NCBI GenBank assembly: GCA_946902875.1
Contig: OX336355.1
Span: forward strand, 18,633,347 to 18,697,346
Reading direction: 5' to 3'
Origin: Nematopogon swammerdamellus
Taxonomy: Eukaryota > Arthropoda > Insecta > Lepidoptera > Adelidae
Length of the DNA stretch: 64,000 bases
Made by a program: the position numbers and the translations under genes. The notes beneath the pieces were generated by a model. It had not been told where the DNA came from. It saw nothing but the letters and a program-made list of their open reading frames with translations, and made no database searches. This document shows positions 40,561-50,926 of the stretch, one piece after another (the stretch's first letter is position 1; every line of letters begins with the position of its first letter).

Positions 40561-40787
40561 AACACCACGTTTAGCAAAGTATTCAGACAAGATATTTACC
40601 AAGCAGCAAGAAAGGCACGAAGACCCACCTGCCGCATGACTAGGTGGAAGGACCGTGCCAAGGTGAGAGGTGGCTAGCCTGTCGCCCTTCAGCACGGCAC
40701 CTTATCCTTATACCTTAGTCGGCTTTTACGACATGCACGGTGAGAGATGCAGTGGGTCTATTATTTTTAAGTACCGACCCAACACAT
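40561..40787 (-). mobile_element. SINE-C, 3'-truncated
   Basis: ACACCACGTTTAGCAAAG, AAGCAGCAAGAAAGGC, GTGCCAAGGTGAGAGGTGG, CGGCTTTTACGACATGCACGG and GTACCGACCCAACAC in reverse. Preceded by an A run. Confidence 0.8.
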
Positions 40788-42049
40788 TTTATTTTATGTA
40801 GAATACATATATGTAGAAGATATGCGGTAGAATTTACATATATTGATCTCTATCTCTCTCTACTTCTTTAACGTCGAAACGTCGAAACGTCTTATAACGT
40901 CGTCGGGAACGTCTGTCTATATGTATGTTTGAGGTAAACTCCGGAACCATTTAATAGATTTTTTATGCGGTTTGCACCAAGGTAAAGAGTCGTTCTTGTG
41001 GCTCACTATAGGCTATATACCATCACGCTAAATAGCCTTACGGTTGAGCAGTGTCAAATAAAATATAGTATGGACGGGGGAGAGAGAGAATATAAAAGAA
41101 GTGATCGTTTATTATCATATTTACGTTTAAAGCGCCGCTTTCGCTGGTTGGAGTAGGATGCAACATAATCAATCAAAGCGAAAATTTGGTTTTTATTTTT
41201 TTATTCCAAAACTACGGATCGAAACAAAAAAGTAAAAAGCTACGGATTTAGATGTATATATTCAACAAATAAAATATTTTTTTTCTAAAGCCTTGATTTG
41301 GTCACGTTACCTTAAATAAATACGTTTTATTCAGAGGCATGTTCATGATTTTTTTCTATCGAGCGAAGTTAATCAAATCGTGTTTTCAAAAAGCTATCGA
41401 TCTGCGCTGATAGATGAAGTATTACATATTATATTTTTTTATCTTTATTTTATAGGGGCTTTGGTGCAAACAGTGACTATGCCAGCCCCATTGGAAAACA
41501 CATAAATTACAAGTACATAGTGAACTGGTAGTCAGTGCAATAGTCACCTACAAAAATCTATTTATATTTATAAAATTCATCTTTTTTTTTAATATGTGCT
41601 GCGCAAACCTATTTAATTTTATGGCCTTGTTGGAGGCTGGCTTCGCTAATATAGTGGTGTCGCTTCAAACATTATAGTTGTCTCTCGACTGAAGCCCTCA
41701 CACACTCCACCAGCAAGTGATACACATCCTCAGGTTTGCCACACACTACATATTATATTAAAACTGAATCTGTCAGGTGAGTAATATTGGTGGTGAAATT
41801 CTAGTCAGACTCAGTCTCACGTCACCTTAAACCGAGTTTACCGCGAGCGAAGCTGCAGGCAAAAGTTAGTAGTATACATATATATATACCCGCCATACTC
41901 TCGTATTTATCAGCTGCACCTTGTCGTCGCTGTTACCAAAATAAACGGAAGCAGGTTGGCTCAGAGCGGTGCGCTATCATATTTCCGTAGGAAGTGGAGA
42001 GATTGTCGTAACATTTAGTTGTTAGGTTGTGTTAAAAAAATCGGCAGCT
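40788..42049. other. no gene seen; H scrap
   Basis: Mixed to AT-rich. ACCGCGAGCGAAGCTGCAGG at 41841-41860 is an H terminus scrap. ACGTCGAAACGTC repeats occur at 40872-40890. No credible frame. Confidence 0.35.
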
Positions 42050-42170
42050 TGCTTCCAAGGCAGATGCGCGGGCGGCGGCGCGGAGGCACATGTCGCTAGA
42101 CCCCCTCCCCCCTCCCCCCGGTGTCTACAGGGTGGCGGCGCGGGCGTCGCGGCACTTGCGGGTCCGTACA
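42050..42170. other. GC/CpG-rich patch
   Basis: GCGCGGGCGGCGGCGCGGAGG, a C-run (CCCCCTCCCCCCTCCCCCC) and GGCGGCGCGGGCGTCGCGG. Sharp composition change with no ORF support. Confidence 0.4.
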
Positions 42171-42585
42171 TGGTGTAACTATTTAGTAATCTGTGACATG
42201 GTGCTCTCAATGCGGTGCTCTGCAAAAACGCAATGGAATTGTTTTAAGTTATTTTAAATTTTGCTAACAAATATTATGTACGATCAAAGATGTTTACGTA
42301 ACTAATGTATGTTGCTGTGTGACTGAAACAAAAAAACCTTTTGTTTCATACCTGTATGGACAAGTAGGTATGTATGTATATTTATTTGTATATTATATTC
42401 AATATATTTAGTAATTTACATGTATTAACACTATGGTGGCTTTTATTTAACAAGCATGTATTTACGTGTATATTAAAAAGTATTCTTATCATTATTTTCT
42501 TTTCAATTTCACGCTTAACTCCAGGTTAGCTGGCGAACAAAAGGAACAGACTACTTACATACCAATATATTAATCGAATCTCAAA
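42171..42585. other. AT-rich, no gene seen
   Basis: Nothing recognised beyond TATGTATGTATATTTATT-like runs. Confidence 0.3.
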
Positions 42586-42720
42586 CATCCAAAGGTTGAC
42601 TGTGAGAAATCTGTGTAAGAGATAAGTCCGCCTTTACACCTTATGTAAATGTTCTAATGTACTTGTTACTGTTTAATGTTTATTGGAGTAATAAAGCATT
42701 TTCTATCCATCTATCTATCT
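42586..42720 (+). mobile_element. LINE 3' UTR with (TCTA)n tail
   Basis: CAAACATCCAAAGGTTGACTG, AAGTCCGCCTTTACACC, GTTACTGTTTAATG, GAGTAATAAAGCATTTTC and CTATCTATCTA. AATAAA is a polyadenylation signal immediately before the tail. Sister copy at 61960-62105. Confidence 0.65.
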
Positions 42721-43082
42721 AAATTAATTTTTCCATTAGTATAACTTTCACCTTTCTTCTGACGAAGACTCCAGCTAGACAAGAACTTAATAATTTGTGT
42801 GATTTGACCCAAAATTGATAACACGCTGTAGCTAAGTGTTAGTGAATAGAAAAACCTCCAACAGCACAAGTAGGAGCGGCAAGTCGCGGTGTACCTTGAC
42901 GCGGCAAAAAATTAGCCAAATCTTGCACTCCTGCGCACTTTCTGCTCCACATTTAGAACCTTAGCGTGCAAACTTTGACATACGTACTATAAATTATACG
43001 CCAGGTGTAGCTGTGATATTTGTACCATAGATAGAAAACATACATCATTTTCTTAAGGAACAAGGGGCACACAACGAATTAG
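42721..43082. other. no gene seen
   Basis: Mixed sequence with no supported feature. Confidence 0.3.
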
Positions 43083-43597
43083 TGTGTAGGTCCCTTCTTT
43101 GCCCCACACTAGGTGGTAGGCCATGCTGGGAATATCGCTACGTGATATGGTGCGTAACGAGGCAATCCGCCGACGCACCAAAGTAGTCGATATTGGACAC
43201 CGGGTGGCTAAGCTCAAGTGGCAGTGGGCTGGGCACGTTAGCCGAAGAGACGATGACCCCTGGAGTAACCGTGTCCTACACTGGCGGCCGTGGACAGGAA
43301 AACGGAGTGTGGGAAGACCACCCGCCAGGTGGGACGACGACATCAAGTACGCCGGCGGAAATCAGTGGTTCCGTATCGCTGAAGGCCGGGAGGACTGGAG
43401 GAAAATTGGAGAGGCGTATGTCCAGCAGTGGACGCTTACACGCTGACTGACAGGTGGTAGGCTCAAATTGTAGCCGACTGAGTTGATACCACCGCACTGG
43501 ATGTAAGATGGCCGCATAGCAGCCTCGGCTGTGTTCCCCTCTAGTCCAGTATAGCCAGCAATCCAAATAAGTATCGGGTGGCATCCAACAAACAAAT
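43083..43597 (+). mobile_element. SINE-A fragment split by an RTE insertion
   Basis: TGTAGGTCCCTTCTTTGCCC and CACTAGGTGGTAGGC up to 43121, then AGGTGGTAGGCTCAAATTG from 43452, TAGCCGACTGAGTTGATACC, GATGTAAGATGGCCGCATAGC and CCAGTATAGCCAGCAATCC. Head and 3' tail are missing; the interruption is a precise retroelement insertion. Confidence 0.85.
43122..43451 (+). pseudogene. RTE-type LINE ORF C-terminus, inserted in SINE-A
   Basis: An open frame of 107 codons (43123-43446): LGISLRDMVRNEAIRRRTKV, VDIGHRVAKLKWQWAGHVSR, RPWTGKRSVGRPPARWDDDI, REDWRKIGEAYVQQW, then GCTGACTGAC as tail. This is the C-terminal end of an RTE-like endonuclease/RT ORF; the catalytic parts are absent. AGGTGGTAGGC flanks it at 43111-43121 and 43452-43462, an 11-bp target duplication. 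The unbroken frame suggests a young insertion. The apparent start Met is internal to the ORF, not a true start. Confidence 0.85.
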
Positions 43598-43757
43598 TAG
43601 TGCTAACGGCAGCTTGTTTTAGATCTTAAAGTGGTATATTGGATTAATATAACGCGTCACTACTGTAGAGCTCTTGTCCCACCCTTATAGCACTTACTAA
43701 CGCTATTGTAAAGTCACTAAATAACCTTAACCTTAACCTGTATAAGAATGGCAACGT

Positions 43758-44125
43758 ATGTTCAAAATCAAATTCAAAAATCAAAATCATTTATTCAGTG
43801 ATATCATAAAAATTAACATAGTATAGTGTAAGTATATAATTTTTGTTTCATTTCACTTCGTCATATTAATACTTCTATTAAAAATTAGAATTGATAATTC
43901 AATAAAATTAAAATTAAAATTAAATAAATTAGGTATTAAAAACATTTTTATTATCATTTCTGCAATTTTGTCTTATATATCTAACTTAAAATATGTCATG
44001 TCATAAAACGTTTTATTTAAGAACCATTTATAGAGTTTCTTTTTAAAAGTGACTTCGCTCTCCTCTCTTTGCAGTTCATGGGGCAGTTTGTTATAAATGC
44101 TAGCCGCCTTGAATTATATGTTAGT
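43758..44125 (-). pseudogene. LINE RT ORF C-terminus and 3' end, reversed
   Basis: On the minus strand: ASIYNKLPHELQREESEVTF, KKKLYKWFLNKTFYDM, then AT-rich 3' UTR and AATAAATGATTTTGATTTTT at the 3' end. The IYNKLPxELKxExSxxxFKKKLYKWL block is a familiar insect LINE ORF C-terminus. 5'-truncated. Confidence 0.65.
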
Positions 44126-44195
44126 TGGGTACATTCTTCGGATATGACATTGGCAGGGCGGAGCATGTGCTCTGGACCATCTGACCATGCTGATG
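44126..44195 (+). mobile_element. SINE-A 3' scrap
   Basis: GATATGACATTGGCAGGG, GGAGCATGTGCTCTGGACC: a diverged version of GATATTGGCTGGTCGGAGC from SINE-A. Confidence 0.55.
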
Positions 44196-44389
44196 CTAGA
44201 TTCAAGAATAACTCCAGTGGATCCACCATTCGCAAATAAATTCAGGTTTCAGGAGCTGGCGAACAAAAGGAACAGATATGTAGTTTTAATAAAAAAAATC
44301 GTGTCATTTTCATTATTTCATATAGCGCGACATGTATTTAAAATCCTAAAAGAATGCTACGATGTACCAAGTCTACAGTCAATGTACGA

Positions 44390-44552
44390 AAGGAGCACTG
44401 AAGAACGTTTTCGCGGTCACTCATTAAAACTAAAATGGCCCACACATAAAACCAACCCCAGGAAGCATTTTCTGACGCACCGGGTCGTAACAAATTATCT
44501 GAGGACACCATCAGCGCCCCCTCGGTTAATTCTTTAAAAAACCAATTAGACA
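44390..44552 (+). pseudogene. CR1/jockey-like LINE ORF C-terminus
   Basis: RSTEERFRGHSLKLKWPTHK, TNPRKHFLTHRVVTNYLR, APS then frameshift NSLKNQLDK. This matches the TRGHxxKLxKxxxxxxxRKxFFxxRVVxxWNxLP...SVNxFKNxLD ending of insect LINE ORFs. A tail of (AAAC)n follows (44553-44600). Confidence 0.65.
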
Positions 44553-44699
44553 AAAAAAAAACAAAACAAAAAAACAAACAAACAAACAAAAATACTTAAA
44601 AACAATACAAGTGGACTCATAAATTAAAAAACAGAATACACGCACCAGCTGTCAGCTGTCAGTGTTTAAAATAAATAAATAAATAAAATGTGGACTTGT

Positions 44700-44816
44700 G
44701 GAGCCGAGCCACCCATAAGATGTCTAACGACGCCTATGGACATTCGGTCGCATGCGGGGGTTAAGAATGCCATGCCGGCCTGACACGTGCCTCTTCATGT
44801 CTCTCTTGAAGGTATA
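44700..44816 (-). mobile_element. jockey-type LINE 3' UTR, reversed
   Basis: GAGCCACCCATAAGATGTC, CGCCTATGGACATTCGG, CATGCCGGCCTGACACGTGC. Same 3' block as at 39190. Confidence 0.65.
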
Positions 44817-44861
44817 CACTAATCTAAGTATACATATAATCCATACATGAAATGAACATAC

Positions 44862-44990
44862 ACGACATGAAATTAAGGAAAGCACTGACATGGCACCTGG
44901 TTCACCCGGTGTTATGGACTGACATCGCGAATGTTGTAGGTGATGTAGCCAAAGAAGTCATATTCCATAAAAATAAAAAAAAAACACTAA
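44862..44990 (+). mobile_element. SINE-B 3' fragment
   Basis: CATGAAATTAAGGAAAGCAC, GGCACCTGGTTCACCCGG, GTTGTAGGTGATGTAGCC, ATTCCATAAAAATAAAA. Body and head are missing. Confidence 0.8.
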
Positions 44991-45106
44991 GTAATCCCTG
45001 TTACGTTCCCTGTCATCCGCGCGGATGAAAAAAACAATTGATATTTTTATAGTTAGGAAGTGCATTGGTTAATATTCTCTCCTACATTGTCGCTAAAATA
45101 CAAAAG

Positions 45107-45130
45107 CCCCCCCCCCCCCCCCCCCCCCCC
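45107..45130. repeat. 24-base poly-C run
   Basis: An uninterrupted run of 24 C (G-quadruplex-capable on the other strand). Length may be affected by sequencing. Confidence 0.9.
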
Positions 45131-45411
45131 TAAATATTTCCCAAACAAAGATTTATCTAATAGGAAGTTTACATTTTCATTCAAACACGATAACGGAGGA
45201 TGTGTCTCTTAGAACAATAGACGAATACCGCACGTGTTCATTGAGATAAGATCTATGGAGGCAACAGAGGCCCTTCTGAATGCCGGAGGGAGGATTGGGA
45301 CCACCGCAGCGGCCCTCCCACTGTGCTGCTTGACGCTGCTGGATGTCCTCATCTCGTGAGTGCTTGGGAGGGTGTTGAGTTTCTGACGCCGTTCCTTGGA
45401 CAGATGAGATT
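45131..45411. other. no gene seen; unexplained GC-richer stretch
   Basis: 45209-45448 has a 79-residue minus frame in GC-richer sequence without a recognised family. It may be a LINE or other ORF scrap. Confidence 0.3.
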
Positions 45412-45683
45412 TAAAAAAAACGGCCAAGAAAGGCCGACGCGCGCACACACTTTTTGGTTTCTTCTATGGGAACCCCCGTGAATTTTTTACTTTTATTATT
45501 TTTATTATTTCTTGTTATATCTGCCATAATAAAATAATACTTATTAAGTGACAAAATCAACGGGCTACCTATTACGGTTCAAGAGATACAGCCCTCGGAC
45601 AGACATACATACAGACGAATGGACGGACAGACGGACGGCGTAGGCTTAGTAATAGGGTCCCGTACCGGATACGGAACCCTAAA
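45412..45683 (+). mobile_element. element M copy, short 5'
   Basis: AAACGGCCAAGAAAGGCC, GGGAACCCCCGTGAATTTTT, CAACGGGCTACCTATTACGG, (GGAC/AGAC)n, GTACCGGATACGGAACCC. Confidence 0.75.
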
Positions 45684-45798
45684 GTGTATGTGAAAAAGTT
45701 TCTTAGTTTCATAAATATGTAGATAAATAAAGGTTTATTAGCTTGATGCATTTAAACATTAGTAAGTTGACAACGTTATTACATGTATACTTGTTTTA

Positions 45799-46083
45799 CT
45801 GTAATCCGCTATTGCTGGCCGAGACAGAGGGGCCAAAGCACATGCTCCAACCAGCCAATGTCACCTCCAGGAAGATAGGTGCCATACCGTAGACTTCCCT
45901 TTGGATTTCTGGCTATGCTGGACTAAAGGTGAGATACAGCTAAGGATGCTATGCGGACATCTTAGGTCCAGTACGGTGGTACCAATAACAACCCAGTCGG
46001 CTATACCTTAACCTACCACCTAGTAAAAGGCCAGGGACGGAACCTACAGCCTGACACCGGTTCCGAACGGTGAAGCAGCAATC
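45799..46083 (-). mobile_element. SINE-A body, reversed, head missing
   Basis: CTGTAATCCGCTATTGC, GGGGCCAAAGCACATGC, CAGCCAATGTCACCTCC, GGTGGTACCAATAACAACCC, CTACCACCTAGTAAAAGG, CACCGGTTCCGAACGG. About 20 percent diverged by eye. Abuts a SINE-B at 46084. Confidence 0.8.
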
Positions 46084-46321
46084 TTTTTACCTTACTAGGT
46101 GGTAGGGTTTATTCCGGCCGGGTTGATACCACCGCACTGAGCGAAACGTCGGTCGAAACGGCTATGTATATACTCGTAGTTCGTGTTTTCCGTCCAGTTC
46201 AGTGTAGCCGGCATGAAATGAAGGGAAGCCTGACAGGGCATCTAGTTCACCCGGTATTATAGGCTGACATCACGGATGTTGTAGGTGATGTAGCAACCGG
46301 GTCAGTTTCGATAAAAAAAAA
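46084..46321 (+). mobile_element. SINE-B body, head missing
   Basis: CCTTACTAGGTGGTAGGG, GGCCGGGTTGATACCACC, GTCGGTCGAAACGGC, GGCATGAAATGAAGGGAAGC, GGGTCAGTTTCGATAAAA. The CCTTACTAGG junction fits the 5S-headed type. Confidence 0.85.
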
Positions 46322-46408
46322 CTCATCGTAGCTCCCAAACGGAAGGGCCGATTTTAATGTTTTTTTTTATTAACCCCCGACGAAAAAAACGGAGGGGTGT
46401 TATAAGTT

Positions 46409-46451
<43 letters not shown>

Positions 46452-46870
46452 TGTCTGTGGCATCGTAGCTCCCAAACGGATGGACCGATTTGGATGCGGT
46501 TTTTTTTATTAGGAAGCCTGTTTAATCGGGATGGTTCTTAGCTATGTTTGTAATCAAGTAATTAAGTAATTAAGTAATAAAAAAAATTATTATCTTCAAA
46601 AGTGGACCGATTTGCATGCGGTTTTTTTTAAAAAGCTTGAAATAAAAGTTAAATTACAAATTTAAAAAACCCCCGACTCTTAAAAAGTCAAAAATAATTT
46701 CCGTTTACTTACTTAAAGGAGTCGGGGGACCGCTAAGTAAATTAAATATAAAGACTCAAAAGTTGCGCGGGAATTTACTTAGCGGTCTACCGACTCCTTT
46801 AAGTAAGTAAACGGAAATTATTTTTGACTTTTTAAGAGTCGGGGGTTTTTTAAATTTGTAATTTAACTTT
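46321..46870 (+). mobile_element. element D, nearly intact
   Basis: A 50-bp D scrap (46321-46370) precedes a full copy: AACCCCCGACGAAAAAAACG, GTTATAAGTTTGACG, a (TG)n run at about 46412-46450, CGTAGCTCCCAAACGG, GGACCGATTTGGATGCGG, then the terminal hairpin of about 95-bp arms (46646-46868; CCCCCGACTCTTAAAAAG and complement). Nearly identical to 48170-48671. Confidence 0.85.
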
Positions 46871-46929
46871 TTTAGTGACTGGTTTACCCGGGATTGTTCT
46901 TAGCTTGATGAAGATCAGGTCAGCTGATT

Positions 46930-47068
46930 CGAAGATCATCGCCACTTTTCCTATTACGTCTCTTAGAGCTTGAAATAAAAGTTAAATGGAAAAGAAAAAA
47001 AAAACCCGACACCGATACATCAAGAACCCTTAAAAAGTCAAAAATAATTTCCATTTAGTTACTTAGAG
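46930..47068 (+). mobile_element. element D hairpin scrap
   Basis: GAGCTTGAAATAAAAGTTAA, ACCCGACACCGATAC, CCTTAAAAAGTCAAAAATAA, TTCCATTTAGTTACTTAGAGG: the left hairpin arm of another, diverged D copy. Confidence 0.6.
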
Positions 47069-47373
47069 GCGTTCTTTTTTCTTTCTCAATCTAGAATCTT
47101 TCAAGCCTAACATCACCCGATGCCCCCTTGCCCTAAGGACTCCGCGTACTATCTTCGAAGATGCTCTCAAGCATATTCTCAAGTACATACAAAGGATCCG
47201 CGATTTTTTCACGCGCCAGATGTCCCGACACGATCCGCTATTAACTCCGAGCACGCGCTGCGCCGGGCAAAAAATATTGAAAGATTCGTATGCTGTTTCT
47301 TGCAGAAAAAAAATTGAACCTTTTTGCTTCATTGGAGAAGATAATTTCACTGTCAGAAAGATTTCCGTATTTC
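47069..47373. other. no gene seen
   Basis: Overlapping frames of 95 (minus) and 65 (plus) residues; no domain. Not called. Confidence 0.3.
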
Positions 47374-47660
47374 GTACCGTGTAAGGCCGGTACTTTAAAA
47401 GAATAACCCCACTGCATCTCTCCCCGTGTATGTCGTAAAAGGCGACTAAGGATATGACTCCCTTCTTATATTACTAGGTGGTAGGGTTTAACCCGCCCGG
47501 GTTGATACCACCGCACTGTATGAAAGGTCGGTCGAAACGGCTATGTAAATAGTTTGTGTTTTCCGTCCGGTTCAGTGTAGCCGGCACGACCGAAGGGAAG
47601 CACATCACGGATGTTGTAGGTGATGTAGCAAACCGTGTCAGTTTCTATAAAAAAAAAAAT
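47374..47660 (+). mobile_element. SINE-B with GTAC head, small internal deletion
   Basis: GTACCGTGTAAGGCCGGTAC head to GTGTCAGTTTCTATAAAA tail. The segment GACGTGGCACC...GGGCTGAC present in other copies is deleted after GGGAAGCAC (about 47602). Confidence 0.9.
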
Positions 47661-47981
47661 TAAGCGATCATTCGTCGTGTATTCTGGCATGGAATCTCAC
47701 TGAGCGTGCTTTCGCGAGGTGAGGTGTATTGGGCTCTGTCGACTGCATAATGGACCCTCGGCACAGCCACCCATGCTGGATTTTATGAGAAGAAAAAAAA
47801 TGTGTAGGTAGAGACAACAGATCTCTCCGCGAAATTAATAAAATACACCACACCGAGGATGCAGGAATATTTTTATTTAATCTAAGGTGTTACATTTCTG
47901 TTTAATTTTATTTTTTCTTTGTCTAATAAAGATTTACGCTCGTTATAAAGAAAATATTATCTCATAAAATACATAAATAAT
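47661..47981. other. no gene seen
   Basis: 47757-47790 (CTCGGCACAGCCACCCATG, CTGGATTTTATGAGAAG) is a diverged SINE-A 3' scrap; the remainder is AT-rich. Confidence 0.35.
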
Positions 47982-48210
47982 TACCGTGTGGGGCCGGTCG
48001 GTACTTAAAAAGAATAGCCCCACTGCATCTCTCCCCAAGCTACTAAGGCGACTAAGGGATGAGGAGAAGATGCCGTACGACAGGCTAGTCACCTCTCACC
48101 TTGGCACGACCCTTCCACCGAGTCTTGTAGCAGGGGGTATTCGTGCCTTACTTTCTTCTTGATAGTTATTTTTAACCCCCGACGAAAAAAACGGAGGGGT
48201 GTTATAAGTT

Positions 48211-48251
<41 letters not shown>

Positions 48252-48797
48252 TGTCTGTGGCATCGTAGCTCCCAAACGGATGGACCGATTTGGATGCGGT
48301 TTTTTTTATTAGGAAGCTTGTTTAATCGGGATGGTTCTTAGCTATGTTTTTAATCAAGTAATAAAGTAATTAAGTAATAAAAAAAATAATTATCTTAAAA
48401 AGTGGACCGATTTGCATGCGGTTTTTTTTAAAAAGCTTCAAATAAAAGTTAAATTACAAATTTAAAAAACCCCCGACTCTTAAAAAGTCAAAAATAATTT
48501 CCGTTTACTTACTTAAAGGAGTCGGGGGACCGCTAAGTAAATTAAATATAAAGACTCAAAAGTTGCGCGGGAATTCACTTAGCGGTCTACCGACTCCTTT
48601 AAGTAAGTAAACGGAAATTATTTTTGACTTTTTAAGAGTCGGGGGTTTTTTAAATTTGTAATTTAACTTTTTGTCCTAATACTTTCCTAAACGTGGTGGT
48701 CGGTAATTGTGCTGTAAATTTACAAGAGTACTTGCAGCACAACACCGATTACTCTACTTATCCCCGATTGTCAGCGTGTGGTATGTATGTATGTATG
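47982..48797 (+). mobile_element. SINE-C split by element D
   Basis: Left half 47982-48169 (TACCGTGTGGGGCCGG head, CACCTCTCACCTTGGCACG, CTTACTTTCTTCTTGATAG) and right half 48672-48797 (GTCCTAATACTTTCC, GTACTTGCAGCACAACACC, GTATGTATGTATGTATG tail). Joined, they give the normal order GATAGTTAT / TTGTCCTAAT, so D inserted into an existing SINE-C. Confidence 0.9.
48170..48671 (+). mobile_element. element D, intact, inserted in SINE-C
   Basis: TTTAACCCCCGACG start, (GT)n run at 48214-48249, GGACCGATTTGGATGCGG twice-like blocks, and the terminal hairpin (arms about 48447-48541 and 48575-48669) ending GTAATTTAACTTTT. The precise insertion into SINE-C fixes both ends. About 500 bp, no coding content. 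Superfamily unknown; (TG)n plus terminal hairpin could fit a Helitron or a retro-type element. Confidence 0.9.
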
Positions 48798-48962
48798 ATT
48801 TCTGACTTGCCTCCACCATACAATCCTCCAAAATATAATTTGTGAATATGATGACTAAACTAGAGTTGTAGAGAAATAAAGTTTTAGTGATTTATTCATT
48901 TATTTATTTATTTATTGGAAAAAAACCTAATCACAAACAGATAAATCATAAATTATACATAC
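48798..48962. other. no gene seen; (ATTT)n run
   Basis: TTTATTTATTTATTTATT run at 48897-48916 within AT-rich sequence. Confidence 0.5.
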
Positions 48963-50760
48963 ACTAGCTGTGCCCGCGGCTCCGCCCGCTCTCATATTTC
49001 ACTTCACTGCTAACCTCATAAGCCATTTAGCGTGATAGTAAGTAGCCTATAGTTGATGGGAAGAATCAAGCTATCCGTAGAATTTTGTTTTATTAAAATC
49101 GGTTCAGTGGTTCTCGAGTTATAAGCGGACAGACAGACACTCAGACAGAAAGCAGACGTTGGATTTTATTAAAGGTATACATATACATACATACATATAC
49201 AAGACTAGCTGTGCCCGCGGCTCCGCCCGCTCTCATATTTCACTTCACTGCTAACCTCATAAGCCATTTAGCGTGATATTAAGTAGCCTATAGTTGATGG
49301 GAAGAATCAAGCTATCCGTAGAATTTTGTTTTATTAAAATCGGTTCAGTGGTTCTCGAGTTATAAGCGGACAGACAGACACTCAGACAGAAAGCAGACGT
49401 TGGATTTTATTAAAGGTATACATATACATACATACATATACAAGACTAGCTGTGCCCGCGGCTCCGCCCGCTCTCATATTTCACTTCACTGCTAACCTCA
49501 TAAGCCATTTAGCGTGATAGTAAGTAGCCTATAGTTGATGGGAAGAATCAAGCTATCCGTAGAATTTTGTTTTATTAAAATCGGTTCAGTGGTTCTCGAG
49601 TTATAAGCGGACAGACAGACACTCAGACAGAAAGCAGACGTTGGATTTTATTAAAGGTATACATATACATACATACATATACAAGACTAGCTGTGCCCGC
49701 GGCTCCGCCCGCTCTCATATTTCACTTCACTGCTAACCTCATAAGCCATTTAGCGTGATAGTAAGTAGCCTATAGTTGATGGGAAGAATCAAGCTATCCG
49801 TAGAATTTTGTTTTATTAAAATCGGTTCAGTGGTTCTCGAGTTATAAGCGGACAGACAGACACTCAGACAGAAAGCAGACGTTGGATTTTATTAAAGGTA
49901 TACATATACATACATACATATACAAGACTAGCTGTGCCCGCGGCTCCGCCCGCTCTCATATTTCACTTCACTGCTAACCTCATAAGCCATTTAGCGTGAT
50001 AGTAAGTAGCCTATAGTTGATGGGAAGAATCAAGCTATCCGTAGAATTTTGTTTTATTAAAATCGGTTCAGTGGTTCTCGAGTTATAAGCGGACAGACAG
50101 ACACTCAGACAGAAAGCAGACGTTGGATTTTATTAAAGGTATACATATACATACATACATATACAAGACTAGCTGTGCCCGCGGCTCCGCCCGCTCTCAT
50201 ATTTCACTTCACTGCTAACCTCATAAGCCATTTAGCGTGATATTAAGTAGCCTATAGTTGATGGGAAGAATCAAGCTATCCGTAGAATTTTGTTTTATTA
50301 AAATCGGTTCAGTGGTTCTCGAGTTATAAGCGGACAGACAGACACTCAGACAGAAAGCAGACGTTGGATTTTATTAAAGGTATACATATACATACATACA
50401 TATACAAGACTAGCTGTGCCCGCGGCTCCGCCCGCTCTCATATTTCACTTCACTGCTAACCTCATAAGCCATTTAGCGTGATAGTAAGTAGCCTATAGTT
50501 GATGGGAAGAATCAAGCTATCCGTAGAATTTTGTTTTTTTTTTTTCGTCATAAACTGGCCTACTCCCTGGTTCGCGCTTGACGTTGAGTTTTGGAACAAG
50601 GTGTATATTATTATATTTAATATTTTAATTACAAGAACCTCTGACAAGTAATATTTCCACATGTTTCTTCTCACGATCGGTTCAGTGGTTCTCGAGTTAT
50701 AAGCGGACAGACAGACACTCAGACAGACAGAAAGCAGACGTTGGATTTTATTATAGGTAA
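48963..50760 (+). repeat. 241-bp tandem array, seven units
   Basis: CTAGCTGTGCCCGCGGCTCC recurs at exact 241-bp spacing (starts about 48964, 49205, 49446, 49687, 49928, 50169, 50410). Units also share CATTTAGCGTGATAGTAAG, TCGGTTCAGTGGTTCTCGAG, GGACAGACAGACACTCAG and a CATATACATACATACATATAC end. By eye, units differ only at GATAGT/GATATT (units 2 and 6). Unit 7 is interrupted at 50537-50675 by about 140 bp of unrelated sequence. CTAGC...TTGGATTTTATTAAAGG resembles an interspersed retro/Helitron-type repeat that has been tandemly amplified. Confidence 0.9.
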
Positions 50761-50779
50761 GGATAAGGATAAGGAAGGA

Positions 50780-50913
50780 TACATTGAAGTCTGGTGTGTG
50801 TGTGTGTGTAATGAGTGTGAATGCTGTGTAGTGTTGTGTAATGTAGTGCGGTGTGTACTGTAGTGTTTGTGGTGGTTGTGTAGTGTAGTCTAGAGTGTAA
50901 TGTGGTGTAATGT
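50780..50913. repeat. degenerate TGTAGTG-rich tract
   Basis: GTGTGTGTGTGTAATGAGTG then imperfect GTGTAGTG/GTGTAATG units. The tract resumes at 51639-51695 after a LINE insertion. Confidence 0.7.
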
Positions 50914-50926
50914 AATGTAAATTAAT

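Noticed and set aside
43123..43446. Complete 107-residue protein gene
   Set aside because: It is the C-terminal end of an RTE ORF, truncated at the 5' side, flanked by a target duplication.
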